Assembly: GCA_964229545.1 (NCBI GenBank)
Contig: CAXRDP010000044.1
Coordinates: 1 to 16,248 of the forward strand
Reading direction: 5' to 3'
From: UBA724 sp964229545
GTDB lineage: Bacteria > Bacteroidota > Bacteroidia > Flavobacteriales > Flavobacteriaceae
Length of the DNA: 16,248 bases
Shown here: one piece after another, positions 15,787-16,248 of the stretch
Layout of the letters: each line of letters opens with the position of its first letter
Numbering within the stretch: the stretch's first letter is position 1
Made by a program: the position numbers and the translations under genes
Notes under the pieces: model-generated
What the model saw: the letters and a program-made list of their open reading frames with translations, nothing else
Databases searched by the model: none
Told to the model about the DNA's origin: nothing

Positions 15787-15791
15787 AAGTA
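15784..15791 (-). promoter_or_regulatory. dnaN: Candidate -7 box of the dnaN promoter
   Basis: Read on the minus strand this is TACTTTTG, an exact fit to the TAnnTTTG -7 consensus of Bacteroidota, ending 20 bp before the dnaN ATG. It implies a leader of roughly 15 nt. The expected TTG -33 element is not evident; the space is filled by a perfect inverted repeat. Confidence 0.45.
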
Positions 15792-15811
15792 CTTTTTCAT
15801 TTTTGAAAAAG
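15792..15811. repeat. Perfect 8-bp inverted repeat abutting the dnaN -7 box
   Basis: Arms CTTTTTCA and TGAAAAAG around a TTTT spacer, on the upstream side of the dnaN -7 box. In DNA it looks like a dimeric repressor or activator site; as RNA it would be a weak A/U hairpin. Low sequence complexity makes chance possible. Confidence 0.5.
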
Positions 15812-15867
15812 GAAACTAACTTATTAACACTTTATCTTCTGTGTGATATATAAACGCTATTGTAAAC

Positions 15868-15934
15868 TGTCACTCTTGTGAAAACAGGAGTCTCCTGAGG
15901 GTGTAGTGGATGCCGTATCATGTACGGCATGACA
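15868..15934. repeat. REP-like hairpin repeat, copy 1
   Basis: A 67-bp unit bounded by TGTCA and TGACA in inverted orientation. It contains two hairpins: CTCTTGT-GAAA-ACAGGAG (15873-15890, one G-T pair) and the perfect ATGCCGTA-TCATG-TACGGCAT (15910-15930). Between them is TCTCCTGAGGGTGT, which recurs in copy 2. The layout resembles small dispersed palindromic repeats of bacterial intergenic regions, and the RNA on either strand would fold strongly. It may end transcription of the upstream minus-strand gene. Confidence 0.65.
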
Positions 15935-15953
15935 TCTTAATAATATTTTATCA

Positions 15954-16028
15954 TGTCACTCCTGCAAATTTAACTGCTAGAAGTAGGAACGGGAATCTCG
16001 TCAGGGTGTGAGGCTAGCACCGAGTCAT
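15954..16028. repeat. REP-like hairpin repeat, copy 2, diverged
   Basis: Begins TGTCACTCCTGCAAA like copy 1 (TGTCACTCTTGTGAAA) and returns to GGAATCTCGTCAGGGTGTG, matching copy 1's GGAGTCTCCTGAGGGTGTA, in the same orientation. About 20 extra bases lie where copy 1 has its first hairpin's right arm. The second perfect hairpin is missing; instead TGCTAG (15975-15980) and CTAGCA (16014-16019) form a separate inverted pair. Confidence 0.5.
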
Positions 16029-16072
16029 AATATTCTAAGACAATGGAAGGGTAGAAACCCAGTTGAAGAAAA

Positions 16073-16248
16073 CTACTGAAAACGGATGCTTACCACATCC
16101 AAATACTCCAGACCAAACAAGCTACTGGCACCTCCTGTTACCAAAGGAGTGCTTCTGTACATGGCAAGTTCCAACAGCCCTGATGCGTTGAACAACGCCA
16201 ATGGTTTGCCATCCTCGGTTCTGTTTCTTTTGTCGGTGTCGAAACGAA
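16073..16248 (-). CDS. C-terminal fragment, probable SAM hydrolase / SAM-dependent halogenase family (DUF62) protein
   Basis: Only the last 57 codons are in the window; the stop TAG is at 16075-16073 and the 5' part lies beyond the right edge. The readable end has FNASGLLELAMY (about 19-30 of the fragment), GGASSLFGLEYLD (38-50) and a closing V-S-I-R-F. That pattern of F-N-S-x-G-x-L-E-I-A, then G-G-A-S-x-L-x-G-L, then a short beta strand is the C-terminal domain end of S-adenosyl-L-methionine hydroxide adenosyltransferases. These enzymes hydrolyse SAM to adenosine and methionine; related fluorinases and chlorinases use halide instead. Same strand as dnaN, 309 bp upstream of it. The identification rests on a short tail, so it is moderate; reaction type cannot be judged without the N-terminal domain. 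Confidence 0.6.
   Translation of the reverse strand, partial: RFDTDKRNRTEDGKPLALFNASGLLELAMYRSTPLVTGGASSLFGLEYLDVVSIRFQ

Larger units (their letters stand above)
15764..16072. other. Intergenic region upstream of dnaN
   Basis: A 309-bp spacer between the stop of the SAM-hydrolase-like gene and the dnaN start, both on the minus strand. The dnaN-proximal 100 bp is A/T-rich and holds the promoter-like box and inverted repeats. The distal 200 bp is richer in G/C and holds two diverged copies of a hairpin repeat. Near the distal end GGGT/ACCC with a 4-base loop (16050-16061) is a weak hairpin just after the upstream gene. No ORF or tRNA is supported. Confidence 0.7.

Noticed and set aside
15764..15850. 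Chromosomal replication origin beside dnaN
   Set aside because: No dnaA in the window, no exact DnaA boxes and no cluster of them; only two near matches.
15868..16028. CRISPR array
   Set aside because: Only two imperfect copies, with internal hairpins and no regular spacers; no cas gene nearby.
15960..16075. Group II intron or structured ncRNA remnant
   Set aside because: Short hairpins such as GGGT/ACCC are present, but I see no domain V/VI motif or reverse transcriptase; the region is better explained by repeat copies and a gene end.

Overview
The window looks like a piece of a Bacteroidota chromosome, most likely of the order Flavobacteriales. Three things point there. The gene families are of the forms usual in that group: a compact 385-residue homogentisate dioxygenase, ilv genes ordered D-B-N-C-A, and a 372-residue beta clamp. 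Start codons mostly follow A/T-rich leaders without a recognisable Shine-Dalgarno sequence. TAnnTTTG-type -7 boxes lie before ilvD and dnaN. This placement is inference from the sequence alone; no search was run.

Left part (1-3982): a tightly packed minus-strand operon for tyrosine/homogentisate breakdown, transcribed hppD -> hmgA -> fahA. The end of fahA runs off the left edge. A MarR-family regulator is divergent from hppD, and the 94-bp space between them holds a near-perfect 14-bp palindrome that is a plausible operator. Together the genes turn 4-hydroxyphenylpyruvate into homogentisate, then maleylacetoacetate, then (after isomerisation) fumarate and acetoacetate. The isomerase gene is not in the window.

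Middle-left (3979-6083): a minus-strand pair, a class-3-like aldehyde dehydrogenase and a nitroreductase-family flavoprotein, overlapping by 13 bp. The nitroreductase also overlaps the end of the MarR gene by 4 bp, tail to tail. The physiological substrates of the pair are unknown.

Centre and right (6357-14640): a plus-strand branched-chain amino acid operon ilvD-ilvB-ilvN-ilvC-ilvA with overlaps or gaps of at most about 15 bp, followed after 15 bp by gapN. GapN is a non-phosphorylating NADP-dependent glyceraldehyde-3-phosphate dehydrogenase. IlvA makes 2-oxobutyrate from threonine; IlvBN, IlvC and IlvD then act on the isoleucine and valine branches. IlvC consumes NADPH and GapN makes NADPH, so the linkage may be functional.

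Right end (14645-16248): dnaN (DNA polymerase III beta clamp) on the minus strand, convergent with gapN and only 4 bp from it. Upstream of dnaN is a 309-bp spacer with a promoter-like box between two inverted repeats, two near-DnaA-box 9-mers, and two diverged copies of a hairpin-forming, REP-like repeat. The last feature is the C-terminal end of a minus-strand gene that resembles the SAM hydrolase / SAM-dependent halogenase (DUF62) family.

I see no tRNA, rRNA, CRISPR array, insertion sequence or prophage. Most of the window is ordinary core metabolism. The places worth a second look are the hppD/marR operator, gapN in the ilv operon, the dnaN upstream region and the repeat pair.
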